Positions 1 to 9,270 of a stretch of 64,000 nucleotides of DNA are shown here, one piece after another. The position numbers and the translations under genes were made by a program. The stretch covers positions 1 to 64,000 of the forward strand of contig CAKRJY010000009.1 of assembly GCA_934352055.1 (NCBI GenBank), given 5' to 3'. The notes under the pieces are model-generated. The model was given only the letters and a program-made list of their open reading frames with translations, was not told the DNA's origin and did no database searches. Each line of letters opens with the position of its first letter. Position 1 is the stretch's first letter. This DNA comes from an uncultured Lachnospiraceae bacterium. GTDB lineage: Bacteria > Bacillota > Clostridia > Lachnospirales > Lachnospiraceae.

Positions 1-138
1 ACTACCCTTTCCAAAGAACTGGTCGCTGAGATTGATAAGGATGCGAAAGAGAACTTTCGTACACGTTCCCAGCAGATTAATATGATTCTAACCGAGTATT
101 ATAAGACCAGAATGACAGCCGATCATGAATCCAAGTAA
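1..138 (+). CDS. Ribbon-helix-helix (Arc-like) DNA-binding protein, C-terminal part
   Basis: The gene enters from outside the window in frame 1 and ends at TAA 136-138; 45 residues are visible. The segment ELVAEIDKDAKENFRTRSQQ, followed by a helix ending in YYKTR, has the pattern of an Arc/MetJ-type ribbon-helix-helix domain: a short strand region, helix A, a turn with RSQQIN, and helix B. Such proteins are usually small dimeric DNA-binding regulators, often autoregulatory or paired with toxins. The missing N-terminus is probably short. What it regulates cannot be told from this fragment. It runs convergently to the subtilase remnant and shares a terminator with it. Confidence 0.6.
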   Translation, partial: TTLSKELVAEIDKDAKENFRTRSQQINMILTEYYKTRMTADHESK

Positions 139-179
139 AACACTGAATCTCCTGAAAACACAGGAAATATCAGTGTTTT
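137..179. terminator. Bidirectional rho-independent terminator
   Basis: Outer inverted repeat AAAACACTGA (137-146) and TCAGTGTTTT (170-179), with an inner TCCTG/CAGGA stem at 150-165. A-rich and T-rich flanks allow termination in both directions. It lies between the convergent ribbon-helix-helix gene and the minus-strand operon ending at 193. Confidence 0.75.
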
Positions 180-192
180 CTTATGTTTTCCC

Positions 193-1017
193 TTAATTAT
201 AAGGTTCATGAGAACCGTAATTATTTCCATAGCTGATATTGATTGCTACCGGCGTTTTTTCATCCATTGCTTTTTTGGTAACATATTCCACCGCCTCCAT
301 CAGTTGTGTTGTCAATGGCGCTGCATCCGCCCTTCTGCTTTTTATCTGTACCACCAGTAAACGGCTTTCATATGCCACCCCACGATTTCTTCCACTGGAC
401 GCCCGGCCATTTCCTGCCGCAATTCCCGCCACATGTGTTCCATGACCGGATATGTCTGTAACCGGAACGATTTCCAATGCTTTTTTCATATCCGTTTGTT
501 CTAAAGCCGCATTGATCTGCGTTTCACTGTACTCCTTTCCATCCGCCCAGAGCCAGGCAATACGTGTCGTACCATCTTCATTTCGAAAATCCGGATGAAA
601 ATAATCAATTCCGGAGTCAATCACAGCGACAAAAACACCCCGGCCAGACAAATGTCCTACCGGGGTTATCTCTTGTTGTAATGGCCAGATGCAGGAAGCC
701 CGCACACCCTGAGCCACGCCTGTAACCATTCGCTTTGGTTGTTCTATATAAATCACCTGATCCTGTGAGGCTAATGCTTCCAGTTCATTCGCTGGAACTT
801 GGGCAATCACATACCCGCCACTCAGTAACGTAAATGCTGCTTGTGGGAACTGCTGCTGCAATGTTTCGACCTGACCTGCAATGCGCAGAATCACCTCCCA
901 TGTTTTTTGTTCTTCCTCATATCCAGACGACAAAATCGGTGATTTTTCTCTTTCCTCCATTGGCAGCTGCAGCGCCAACTGTAAGGAGGCGTCCATCTTA
1001 TCACTGATGGTTTCCAT
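193..1017 (-). pseudogene. Subtilisin-like (S8) serine peptidase, 3'-truncated
   Basis: A 274-residue product with the first half of an S8 peptidase. The catalytic Asp lies in AVIDSGID (Asp134) and the catalytic His in GHGTHVAGIAAGN (His192). The sequence stops at NISYGNNYGSHEPYN, about where the subtilisin fold reaches its substrate-binding SxG strand. The oxyanion-hole Asn and the GTSxAxP catalytic Ser segment are therefore absent. Family members of this type in Clostridia are normally about 550 residues. The stop falls just before the terminator at 137-179, so a deletion has probably removed the 3' half. It starts 2 bp after the DUF6472 stop codon and is the last gene of the operon. I infer that it is inactive as a protease. 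Confidence 0.8.
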
Positions 1018-1019
1018 TC

Positions 1020-1202
1020 TTACATCTGATGACGCACGATCAAATACTCATCGTTAGACTGATAATATGGACAAGATGCTGTGTTTCCCATCAAAAAACG
1101 AACCATATCATCTTCATCTAAATCCATATCACACACATAACATTCATCCTCGTCATCATAGACAAAATTGTTACACATTTCACAGTTTGAAGTTTCTGCC
1201 AT
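1020..1202 (-). CDS. DUF6472 family small cysteine-rich protein
   Basis: 60 residues of unknown function. Two CxxC pairs (CEMC near residue 7 and CYVC near residue 22) and a further Cys in CPYY suggest metal binding. The acidic middle DMDLDEDDMVRF and the ending DEYLIVRHQM match what I recall of the DUF6472 family found in Lachnospiraceae. The start is set at 1202 because AAGGAG lies 8 nt upstream of this ATG, while an in-frame ATG at 1208 lies too close to it. It sits between a small membrane protein and the subtilase remnant in a co-directional operon. Confidence 0.75.
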   Translation of the reverse strand: MAETSNCEMCNNFVYDDEDECYVCDMDLDEDDMVRFLMGNTASCPYYQSNDEYLIVRHQM

Positions 1203-1251
1203 GCTCATCTCTCCTTTTTTGCTATTCTATGACATCCGTCTATTTCTCATG

Positions 1252-1428
1252 CTAAAAAAGCATACGAAGTGCCCCGCCAATCAGACATGCGCCAAGAATG
1301 GCCGCCAACATAATGGCGTACTGGTAGTCCTCATGCTCGCGCCCCCACTTTGTGTGCATAATGCCAAGATATGCGGCAAGACCTACAAAGATGGCTATTA
1401 CATTGATTACCATATTCAACCAGTCCAT
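1252..1428 (-). CDS. Small two-helix membrane protein, unknown function
   Basis: 58 residues beginning MDWLNMVINVIAIFVGLAAY. Two hydrophobic segments (about residues 5-24 and 38-54) flank a charged hydrophilic loop containing HTKWGREHEDYQY. That gives a hairpin membrane topology. AGGTGG lies about 10 nt upstream of the ATG, 37 bp after the hisC stop. No family is recognised. Its position between hisC and DUF6472 supports translation as part of the operon. Confidence 0.6.
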   Translation of the reverse strand: MDWLNMVINVIAIFVGLAAYLGIMHTKWGREHEDYQYAIMLAAILGACLIGGALRMLF

Positions 1429-1465
1429 TTATGCTTGTCCACCTTTCTACACTTTTCACGACAGC

Positions 1466-2524
1466 TTATGCTTCCTGCAAAATTTCCTGCAAAGCAGTCA
1501 TAAGCTGTTCCATTTCTTCTCTTGTTCCAATTGTGATACGCAAATAATTGTCAATCCGCGGTTTTTTAAAATAGCGCACGTAAATATTTCTCTGTTTGAG
1601 TGCTGCAAAAATATCTTCTGCCGCCCGCTCTTTGTGATGTGCAAAAATAAAGTTTGCCTTAGAATCCGGGAAGTCAAATCCCAGTTTTTTCAACTGTTCC
1701 TTCGACCACTCTCTTGTATCAATAATGCGACGCACCTGCTCTGTAAAATAAGGTTCATCTTCCATTGACGCCTTTCCAACTTGAATGGTAAGCCGATCCA
1801 TCGTGTAAGAATTGAACGAATATTTGCAATCATTCAGATACGCAATCAGTTTCTTGCTTCCCATGGCATAACCGATACGGCTGCCCGCTAACGATCTCGA
1901 TTTTGAAAAAGTCTGTACAACCAGAATATTTTCATACGTTGTCAACAATTCCTGCGCACTTTTCGTTCCAAAATCCACATACGCTTCGTCAATAATCACA
2001 ACAGAATCCGGATTTGCTGCAATGATCTCCTCAATCGCATCCAGCGACTCTGCAATCCCCGTCGGTGCATTTGGATTTGGAATCACAATACCACCATTTT
2101 TACGTTTGTAATCGTCTATGCAGATACGAAAATCTTCCTGCAATGGAATTTGTTCATAAGGAATACGAAAAAGTTCTGCCCAGACATCGTAAAAAGAATA
2201 AGTGATATCCGGAAACAAAATCGGTTGATCGCTGCCAAAAAAGGTCAAAAAACTCATAGCAAGTACATCATCGGAACCAACACCAACAAAGACCTGCTCT
2301 TTTTCCAGTCCTTTGGTCTTAGCAATCGCCGCAATCAGTTCTGAGATTTCCGGATCCGGATATAGACGCAATTGTTCTGCATCAAATCCATCTATGACTT
2401 TCTGTACGTTCGGACTCGGTGGATAAGGATTTTCATTTGTATTTAATTTGATCACCTTATGTTTTGGCTGCTCTCCCGGAACATATGGTTCCACTTTTCT
2501 TACATACGTTTCCCATCCACCCAT
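1466..2524 (-). CDS. hisC: Histidinol-phosphate aminotransferase-like PLP enzyme
   Basis: 352 residues, fold type I aminotransferase of the HisC group. HisC transfers an amino group from glutamate to imidazole acetol phosphate in histidine synthesis. Seen directly: NTNENPYPPSP near the N-terminus, NPNAPTG (150-156), IDEAYVDF with the PLP-ring Asp at 179 and Tyr at 182, TFSKSRSLAGSRIGY with the Schiff-base Lys at 208, and LRITIGTREEM at the C-terminus. Length is normal for the family. No other his genes are in the window, so it may be a stand-alone copy, and HisC-like enzymes can also act on aromatic keto acids. It starts 15 bp after the transpeptidase stop. Confidence 0.9.
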   Translation of the reverse strand: MGGWETYVRKVEPYVPGEQPKHKVIKLNTNENPYPPSPNVQKVIDGFDAEQLRLYPDPEISELIAAIAKTKGLEKEQVFVGVGSDDVLAMSFLTFFGSDQPILFPDITYSFYDVWAELFRIPYEQIPLQEDFRICIDDYKRKNGGIVIPNPNAPTGIAESLDAIEEIIAANPDSVVIIDEAYVDFGTKSAQELLTTYENILVVQTFSKSRSLAGSRIGYAMGSKKLIAYLNDCKYSFNSYTMDRLTIQVGKASMEDEPYFTEQVRRIIDTREWSKEQLKKLGFDFPDSKANFIFAHHKERAAEDIFAALKQRNIYVRYFKKPRIDNYLRITIGTREEMEQLMTALQEILQEA

Positions 2525-2539
2525 TGCTTTTTGTCCTTT

Positions 2540-4447
2540 CTATAATGCTTTCAATGCGGCTACTGCTGCATCTAATGTTGCTTTATTTGTTACCTTTGCT
2601 TTTGCTGCATCCGACAATGCATTATATGCATTCTGTGCTGCATCAACCTTTGCTTTGCTGTCTGCTGTCACCGGTGTACCAATCTGGTCGATCAATGCAA
2701 TCACAGCATTTGCCTGATTCTGCGCATCTGCCTCTGCCTGCTGTGCTGCGACCTGTGCCCAGATATTTGCATAGGAAGCCTCTGCATCCACAAGTACCTG
2801 ATAGTTATCTACCAGTGCTTTACCGGAATCTTTAAGTGCATCGTATGCACCACGTGCTGCTGAAATTGCCGTTCCACTGTCTGTCGTTACAGATCCAATG
2901 GCATTGATTGCATTCTTGCAGTCATCCGCCTGCTTTTGTGTCAGAGAATCCACGGTTTCTGTTCCTCCAAGATCATACATCAAAACAGGGAAGCCCGCCT
3001 GCACATAACTAAAAATTGTACCTGCTGCGGAAAGCGGAAGGTTTACACAACCATGAGAGCCATAGCCTTCACGATAGCGCTGTCCACCAAAAGATTTCTG
3101 CCAGGTTGCATCATGCAAACCAATATCTCCATTAAATGGCATCCAGTAGGAAACCGGCGTTCTATAGTTTGCTCCTTTTAAGATAGCGTTACGCTCGCAA
3201 TATGTAATACGGAAGGCACCACATGGTGTCACATGACCATTGTTTGGATTACCTGTAACACAAGGGGTATCCATAACACAAGAGCCATTGATTACAAGAT
3301 AAACATGCTGCGCTGTACGGTTGATTTCAACATAGCTGTTGCCATAATCATTTCCATCATGACTTGCTGCCGTGTACTGGTACACAAAGTCACGATTCAC
3401 ATCCTTACCTGCCTTTATATCTTCCTGTAACTGTGCCACTTCACCATCTTTATCGATACGCCATCCATAGTTGCCGCCAGGCACCGTTACGGTCGTTCCA
3501 TACTGTGTTGCCAGCTGTTTTGGCTGACCATAGGTATCGTATTTTTTGCTCATCGTAGAAACAAATTCTTTCATTTTTTCTGCATCAAATGCCGGCTGCA
3601 TCTGATCATCTGCCGATAACCAGGAACCAATGGTTTCTTTTGGCACGGATTCGGTAGCACTGCCAACCTGATAGGTAATCTTTGTATCTACATAACCATT
3701 TAAGATTTTAACCAATTCCTTGACTTCTTTGCTGTCTTCTGTGTACTTTGGCTGCTTATAGCACTTATCTTTTTTAAGATCGAGTGACTTTTGCAAAGAC
3801 AATGCTGCCTTTTTTATCTTTTTCGTTAAAAGTTCCGGTTCCACCTCTGTTCCATAGACTTCTTTTGTTACAACAAATGTACCATCCTTGTAGGAAACCT
3901 TTGCATTTTCTGTTAGTTTTGGATTCTTGTCTGTGACGCAATCCAGCTTTTTCACGGTTCTTTCTAATGTTTTGGTATCACAGGAAACAATCGCATCGTC
4001 CATATATTTTGCAGGAACAAACAAACGATACACCCATAAGAATCCGTTCTGTTCCTCTAACAGTGCATTGATCTTTTTTTCGCTGATATCAATCTGTAGT
4101 CCCAAATCTTCTGAAGAAAGCACCTGTTTCTTTCCCTTGTCATCCACAATGGCAAGTTCATAACCTTTTGCTGCACCTTCCAATCTGCCTTTGATTGCAG
4201 ATGCGCTTGCAGCTGAGCTGCTGACACCATTTACTGTACTGCGGAAAAAGAAGTGGCTCTGAAAAAAGATACCAAATCCCACAAACACAACCAAAAGTGC
4301 TCCGGCTACACTACCGCAGATAATAGCAATCTTTTTGGTATTTACTTTTTTTGCTTCTGTCTCTTCTGTTGCTTCTGAAGAAGTAGCAGCTTCTGTTGTC
4401 ACTGCTGCATCCACATCTTCGTTCTTTTTTGAAAATAACTTTAACAT
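2540..4447 (-). CDS. Membrane-anchored L,D-transpeptidase with PG-binding-4 region and C-terminal repeats
   Basis: 635 residues. The start at 4447 (MLKLFSKKN) has AAAGG about 7 nt upstream; a longer frame begins at 4507 but has no such signal. One transmembrane helix lies at about 39-63, then a long extracellular region resembling the repeats found before YkuD domains in Clostridia, then the YkuD catalytic domain (about 371-491). That domain has GLHDATW (His about 445) and SHGCVNL (Cys about 467). The enzyme should make 3-3 crosslinks in peptidoglycan or attach proteins to it. After the catalytic domain come two alanine-rich repeats of about 60 residues (AYDAL and AYNAL cores) that probably form a wall-binding or spacer helical bundle. 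It lies 29 bp after nadE. Confidence 0.9.
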   Translation of the reverse strand: MLKLFSKKNEDVDAAVTTEAATSSEATEETEAKKVNTKKIAIICGSVAGALLVVFVGFGIFFQSHFFFRSTVNGVSSSAASASAIKGRLEGAAKGYELAIVDDKGKKQVLSSEDLGLQIDISEKKINALLEEQNGFLWVYRLFVPAKYMDDAIVSCDTKTLERTVKKLDCVTDKNPKLTENAKVSYKDGTFVVTKEVYGTEVEPELLTKKIKKAALSLQKSLDLKKDKCYKQPKYTEDSKEVKELVKILNGYVDTKITYQVGSATESVPKETIGSWLSADDQMQPAFDAEKMKEFVSTMSKKYDTYGQPKQLATQYGTTVTVPGGNYGWRIDKDGEVAQLQEDIKAGKDVNRDFVYQYTAASHDGNDYGNSYVEINRTAQHVYLVINGSCVMDTPCVTGNPNNGHVTPCGAFRITYCERNAILKGANYRTPVSYWMPFNGDIGLHDATWQKSFGGQRYREGYGSHGCVNLPLSAAGTIFSYVQAGFPVLMYDLGGTETVDSLTQKQADDCKNAINAIGSVTTDSGTAISAARGAYDALKDSGKALVDNYQVLVDAEASYANIWAQVAAQQAEADAQNQANAVIALIDQIGTPVTADSKAKVDAAQNAYNALSDAAKAKVTNKATLDAAVAALKAL

Positions 4448-4476
4448 AATAACTACCTTTCTCTTATCCCTGCTCT

Positions 4477-6396
4477 CTATTCTAACGATGCAATCTGTTC
4501 TAACCAAAGATTAGCACATGCATCGGATGGCATTCTAAGATCTCCCCTTGGAGACAAACTTACCGTTCCTACCTTCGGTCCGTCCGGCAAGCATGACCGT
4601 TTAAACTGCTGCATAAAAAATCTCCGATAAAATGTATGCATCCATTTTAAAATGGTTGCATCATCATACTCTCCCGCAAAAGCATATTTTGCAATACGGA
4701 ATACCTTTGTTGGCTCACTGCCATAACGCATCAGATGATATAAAAAGAAATCATGCAATTCATATGGTCCAACCAGTTCTTCCGTTTTCTGTGCGATCAC
4801 GCCATCTTTCGGTGGTAAAAGTTCCGGCGAAACCGGTGTATCTAACACATCATACAACACTTTCGATAATTTCTCATCTGCTAAATACATTGCATAATAA
4901 CGAACCAGATAACGGACCAGTGTCTTTGGTACGGATGCGTTGACGCCGTACATAGACATATGGTCTCCATTGTATGTTGCCCAGCCAAGTGCAAGCTCTG
5001 ACATGTCTCCCGTACCAATGACCATACCGCCTTCTTTATTTGCAATATCCATCAGAATCTGTGTACGCTCTCTTGCCTGTCCATTTTCATAGGTCACATC
5101 ATGACAATGTTCATCCTGTCCAATATCTTCAAAATGTACCTGTACTGCTTTTTTGATCGATACTTCTCTAAAGGTTACACCGAGACTCTTTATCATGGAT
5201 ACCGCATTCTGATACGTGCGGTCTGTCGTTCCAAATCCCGGCATCGTGACCGCTATGATTCCTGTCCTGCTAAGCTTTAACATATCAAATGCACGCACGG
5301 TTACCAAAAGTGCCAATGTGGAATCCAAGCCTCCGGAAATACCAATGACTGCCGTTTTTGTACCGGTATGTGCCAGTCTTTTTTTCAAACCAATGGACTG
5401 GATATCCAAAATTTCTTCACAGCGCTTACGCAATGTTGCCTCATCTGATGGTACAAATGGCGCTTTATCAATAAACCTCGTCAATGACGTCTCAACCTGC
5501 GGCAGTGAAAATGTACTCACATAATACGTATCGTCCGGCTTTGTTTCATAAGTTGACATCATATGGCGTTTGCTTACAATCGCATAGACATCAATTTCTG
5601 TTGTAATCATACCGGTAGCGAACAATTCACTTTCCGCCAGGATACTTCCATTTTCTGCAAGCAGACTATGACCGGAATACACCACATCCTGGGTTGATTC
5701 CCCTTCTCCGGCACACGCGTATAAATAAGCACAATAAAGACGGGCAGATGTGTTTGCCACCAGACTTCTTCGATAGGCATTTTTCCCTGTCACTTCATCG
5801 CTGGCAGAAAGATTTGCAATCACCGTAGCCCCATGCATACAGTGTTCTCCCGATGGCGGACATGGTGTCCACAAATCCTCACACAGTTCCGATGCGATTA
5901 CCAGTTCCGGTATTTCACGACAGGCAAACAACTGCTTTGTGCCAAAAGGAATTGCCTCTTTTTGTCCCGGCAAATTGATCATAACCACCTGCTGCATACC
6001 GCGCGTAAACTGTCTTCCCTCATAAAATTCTGCGTAGGTTGGCAAGTATGTCTTTGGCACAAGTCCAAGCACTTTTCCCCCATGCAGTGCCGCTGCAACA
6101 TTGTATAACTTTCCCTGCCATTCCCAAGGCAATCCCACAAAGTAAATGCCCGGAAGTGTCTCTGTCTTTTTTGCCAATGAAAGCAGTCCGCTCTTTGCCT
6201 GCTGCAAAAGCGTCCTCTGGTAAAACAGATCGTGACAGCTGTAGCCGGTCAGACACAATTCCGGAAATACGGTAATCATAGCACCGACTTTTGCACTTTG
6301 TTCCATTGCCTCTTCGATTTGTTGTACATGATATGCGACATCCGCCACACGCACCTGTGGTGTTACTGCCGCAACTTTGATAAATCCGTCTTTCAT
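4477..6396 (-). CDS. nadE: Glutamine-dependent NAD+ synthetase
   Basis: 639 residues, two domains. The N-terminal nitrilase-type glutaminase has the triad Glu46 (FPELCLTGYS), Lys115 (VPKTYLPTYAEFYEGR) and Cys172 (SELCEDLW). The C-terminal N-type ATP pyrophosphatase has SGGLDST at 354-360 and GTGDMSELALGW. It amidates nicotinic acid adenine dinucleotide to NAD+ with ATP, taking ammonia from glutamine, in the cytoplasm. Length fits the two-domain type. It sits 15 bp after hslO. Confidence 0.96.
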   Translation of the reverse strand: MKDGFIKVAAVTPQVRVADVAYHVQQIEEAMEQSAKVGAMITVFPELCLTGYSCHDLFYQRTLLQQAKSGLLSLAKKTETLPGIYFVGLPWEWQGKLYNVAAALHGGKVLGLVPKTYLPTYAEFYEGRQFTRGMQQVVMINLPGQKEAIPFGTKQLFACREIPELVIASELCEDLWTPCPPSGEHCMHGATVIANLSASDEVTGKNAYRRSLVANTSARLYCAYLYACAGEGESTQDVVYSGHSLLAENGSILAESELFATGMITTEIDVYAIVSKRHMMSTYETKPDDTYYVSTFSLPQVETSLTRFIDKAPFVPSDEATLRKRCEEILDIQSIGLKKRLAHTGTKTAVIGISGGLDSTLALLVTVRAFDMLKLSRTGIIAVTMPGFGTTDRTYQNAVSMIKSLGVTFREVSIKKAVQVHFEDIGQDEHCHDVTYENGQARERTQILMDIANKEGGMVIGTGDMSELALGWATYNGDHMSMYGVNASVPKTLVRYLVRYYAMYLADEKLSKVLYDVLDTPVSPELLPPKDGVIAQKTEELVGPYELHDFFLYHLMRYGSEPTKVFRIAKYAFAGEYDDATILKWMHTFYRRFFMQQFKRSCLPDGPKVGTVSLSPRGDLRMPSDACANLWLEQIASLE

Positions 6397-6411
6397 ACGC
6401 TCTCCGATACT

Positions 6412-7296
6412 TTATTTGCGCTTACGCATAGCGATTAATTCATCCACCGTATAGTTATATGCTTTATTACAGAACTGACATTTCACCTCAATCGGCTTTC
6501 CTTCTGCAATAATGTCTGCTACATCCTCATCCCCTAAACTGCATAGACTTCTCTCAACACGTTCTGCTGAGCAATCACAGACAAATCCGGCATCCACCGT
6601 CTCGTGAACGGTCACCGCAAACCCATCTAAAACCGTTTCTAACATCTGTTCCGGTGTCTTTCCTTCCGCCAACATGGTTGTAACGGATGGCAGATCTTTG
6701 ATGTTATTTTCCAGTTGTTCAATGATTTCATCAGATGTAAATGGCATGAGCTGGATAATAAATCCGCCGGCCTGCGCTACGGTATTATCCTTATTCATAA
6801 GAACTCCCAGACCAACCGATGATGGTACCTGTTCACTCGTTGCAAAATAATAGGTCAGGTCTTCTGCAATCTCTCCCGTCTGAAGCGGCACGGTTCCAAC
6901 GTATGGTTCTTTTAATCCCATATCCTTAATCACACGCATGATACCAAGATCAATGGCTCCGCCCACGTCCAATTTACCATCTTTATTCGGTGGCAGCATA
7001 ACATCCGGCACATTTGCAAAACCTTTGACATGTCCTTTTGCATCAGCTGTAACTGTGATGCCCTTCATCGGACCGCTTCCCTGAATCTGCAGTGTGAGCA
7101 AATCGTCATCGCCCTTCATCATAATCCCCATCATGGCTCCCGCTGAAAGCATACGTCCAAGTGCTGCTGTAACAACAGGACTGGTGTTATGACTCTCTCT
7201 GGCAAATTCCACCATATCTTTTGATGTGATTGCAAATGCGCGAATCGCGTCATCTGCCGCTGTTGCTCTTACAATGTAATCTTTATATTCACTCAT
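6412..7296 (-). CDS. hslO: Redox-regulated holdase chaperone Hsp33
   Basis: 294 residues. Hsp33 is inactive when its four cysteines bind zinc and becomes a holdase chaperone on oxidative unfolding. The C-terminal zinc switch is intact: CDC (Cys240, Cys242) and CQFC (Cys273, Cys276). The N-terminal core contains ALGRMLSAGAMMG and LTLQIQGSGPMKG, typical of the family. The stop of the upstream methyltransferase gene lies 2 bp from this start, which suggests coupled translation. Confidence 0.96.
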   Translation of the reverse strand: MSEYKDYIVRATAADDAIRAFAITSKDMVEFARESHNTSPVVTAALGRMLSAGAMMGIMMKGDDDLLTLQIQGSGPMKGITVTADAKGHVKGFANVPDVMLPPNKDGKLDVGGAIDLGIMRVIKDMGLKEPYVGTVPLQTGEIAEDLTYYFATSEQVPSSVGLGVLMNKDNTVAQAGGFIIQLMPFTSDEIIEQLENNIKDLPSVTTMLAEGKTPEQMLETVLDGFAVTVHETVDAGFVCDCSAERVERSLCSLGDEDVADIIAEGKPIEVKCQFCNKAYNYTVDELIAMRKRK

Positions 7297-7298
7297 CG

Positions 7299-8057
7299 TT
7301 ATCCTCTTTTCTTTCCCTGTTCTTGTGCTATCACATATATGCGCTCTGTCGTTTTCTGCACCACATCCATCGTGTCTGCATCCAAAACACCCAGAAACTG
7401 CATGCCGCCTTCCTGCAGAGCTTTTTGTATTTCTGCAATCTCATAGGCACGCTGATAATGTACTTCTTCAAAACGCATGAAATAGTCGGCATCTTCTTCG
7501 TCCTGTATATACAGTGTCAGATCATACTCATTGATCCTGCTTTCCTCATCAAATGTATTTTCCCATATGAAACTACCCTGTTCCCGGTTTTCTGCAAATG
7601 TATTGTCTGCTAATTGGGTACGATACTTATATAAGGTATTCATATCAAATACAAAAACACCGCCCGGATCAAGATAATTGTTCACAAGACGTATGACCTC
7701 GACCAAATCCTCATATTCTACAATATAATTCATGGAATCACATACACTGATTACGGCTGCGACGGTTCCGTACAACTCAAATGCACGCATATCCTGACAC
7801 AGATATAAAATATCCTCTGTCGGATGTTCCATTGCAATGCTTAACATGTCGTAGGAATTATCAATACCAATCATGTCATAACCGGCTTCTGCCAATCGTC
7901 TGGTCATCTTACCGGTACCGCAACCAAGTTCTGCCACCAGACCATCCGTAATATGATATTGTCCTAAAATGTCCAACAGATGCGTTTTCCAGACATCATA
8001 TGGTACATTATCCATAAAAAGGTCATAGACCTCTGCAAAACTTTCGTATGTTGCCAT
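7299..8057 (-). CDS. Class I SAM-dependent methyltransferase
   Basis: 252 residues with the SAM-binding motif I VAELGCGTGKMTRRL, the acidic loop GIDNSYDMLSIA, motif II around ISVCDSMNYI and a VFDMNTLYKY segment. This is a Rossmann-type methyltransferase of unknown substrate, of the kind often annotated as a YqeM-like or ubiquinone/menaquinone-type methyltransferase. It is the first gene of the operon running down to 193, and a promoter is visible at 8116-8143. Confidence 0.85.
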   Translation of the reverse strand: MATYESFAEVYDLFMDNVPYDVWKTHLLDILGQYHITDGLVAELGCGTGKMTRRLAEAGYDMIGIDNSYDMLSIAMEHPTEDILYLCQDMRAFELYGTVAAVISVCDSMNYIVEYEDLVEVIRLVNNYLDPGGVFVFDMNTLYKYRTQLADNTFAENREQGSFIWENTFDEESRINEYDLTLYIQDEEDADYFMRFEEVHYQRAYEIAEIQKALQEGGMQFLGVLDADTMDVVQKTTERIYVIAQEQGKKRG

Positions 8058-8115
8058 ATTCCCTCTTTTCTGTCAAAAGGCGCACTACTCCAGTGAACCT
8101 TTTTTACCATATGTA

Positions 8116-8143
8116 ATACTATCATATTTATCCATAAATGCAA
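8116..8143 (-). promoter_or_regulatory. Sigma-A type promoter for the methyltransferase-hslO-nadE operon
   Basis: Read on the minus strand: TTGCAT (8138-8143), 16-bp spacer, TAGTAT (8116-8121), about 60 bp upstream of the methyltransferase start. Confidence 0.5.
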
Positions 8144-8166
8144 ATGAAAAGTGATGATTACACTTC

Positions 8167-8195
8167 TTGAAAATAAACCATACAAACCTTATACT
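8167..8195 (+). promoter_or_regulatory. Sigma-A type promoter for the 8227 membrane protein
   Basis: TTGAAA (8167-8172), 17-bp spacer, TATACT (8190-8195). It overlaps the 5' part of the longest reading frame and therefore supports the start at 8227. Confidence 0.6.
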
Positions 8196-8226
8196 GAAAG
8201 AAATAATTTATTGGAGTCAAGCGCTT

Positions 8227-9270
8227 ATGAAAGAAAACTTTGAACATTATATCAGCAGGAGTATCCGCTCCTTTTATCAGCATAGAATCGTTTCGCCTAT
8301 TATTTATCTTGTCATTTTAGCTGTGATTGCTTTCTTTTATCCTGTCAATGACATGATGCATCCCGTTGTAGCAGACGAAAATGAAGATATTGCATCCTTA
8401 TATGATAAAAATGGCCGCTATATCGAAATCACTCTTTCGAATCTGTACTTTACCGGATATACCAAACGTTGGCTTGACACCACGGTTGGTTATTACTATT
8501 ACACGATTATGGAAGATGATTGCGTCATCGTCCTTTTAAATCCGGACGATTCCCAGCAGGGACTTCCTGTGATTGATCAGATTACCATTCGTGGCAAAAT
8601 TTTATATAATTCCCATGCAATGAACAAGTTACTTCTGTATCTATCTGAAGATCTTGCCTGGTCACAGGATGGTATTGCATCAACGATATCACCTTACATG
8701 ATTTCACAGCCGGATATCACAGACTTGGCCACCGTCGTTTTCTTATCGGTTTATGTGATCAGTGGTCTCTATGCGTTTATCAGTATTGTGTGTTATGGCA
8801 TTTATATTGCCTTTCCTGTACTATCTTCGCCTGTCCGAAGATTACGCTGTTATGGGAAGCCAAGAGAAATTCTGGCACAGGCCGAGGAAGAGCTTGCCAC
8901 TCTTCCACAGCTGGCAACCGAAGATATGTTCATTACTGAACACTATTTTATAGAAACTTCCCGCTTTGGTGTTGCCATTGTGCCAATCAGCGAGATGATT
9001 TGGATTTATAAATATTCGACGCTTCACAAGTTTTTGTGGCATCATTTTAGTATTTCTTATACGCTGCACATTACTGCTGCCAAGCGTCAGTATATTCATT
9101 GTCCAAAGAATATCAAATCCGATATCGATGGTATTATCGATTATCTTTCCGAAGCAAATCATGATATTTTGGTCGGATTTAATGAAGCAAACCGCCTGAA
9201 AGTGGAGGAAATCCAGGGGGATCTCGCTCCACTCAAGAAATTCTGGGCATTTCTTAGCAAGAAAGTGTAG
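8227..9270 (+). CDS. Membrane protein of unknown function (possibly DUF6709)
   Basis: 347 residues beginning MKENFEHYISRSIRSFYQHR. The start at 8227 has TTGGAG 10 nt upstream. Two hydrophobic regions are visible: residues about 22-40 (a single helix) and about 175-205 (VVFLSVYVISGLYAFISIVC and onward, possibly two helices). Between them lies a soluble domain of about 130 residues, and a soluble C-terminal domain follows. The regular pattern resembles a Clostridia family I recall as DUF6709, but I am unsure of that number. It is monocistronic, and its last 17 bp overlap the convergent uxaB gene. Confidence 0.7.
   Translation: MKENFEHYISRSIRSFYQHRIVSPIIYLVILAVIAFFYPVNDMMHPVVADENEDIASLYDKNGRYIEITLSNLYFTGYTKRWLDTTVGYYYYTIMEDDCVIVLLNPDDSQQGLPVIDQITIRGKILYNSHAMNKLLLYLSEDLAWSQDGIASTISPYMISQPDITDLATVVFLSVYVISGLYAFISIVCYGIYIAFPVLSSPVRRLRCYGKPREILAQAEEELATLPQLATEDMFITEHYFIETSRFGVAIVPISEMIWIYKYSTLHKFLWHHFSISYTLHITAAKRQYIHCPKNIKSDIDGIIDYLSEANHDILVGFNEANRLKVEEIQGDLAPLKKFWAFLSKKV

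Noticed and set aside
1067..1768. Plus-strand reading frames over DUF6472 and hisC
   Set aside because: They are antisense to well-supported minus-strand genes and have no family features or ribosome binding sites.
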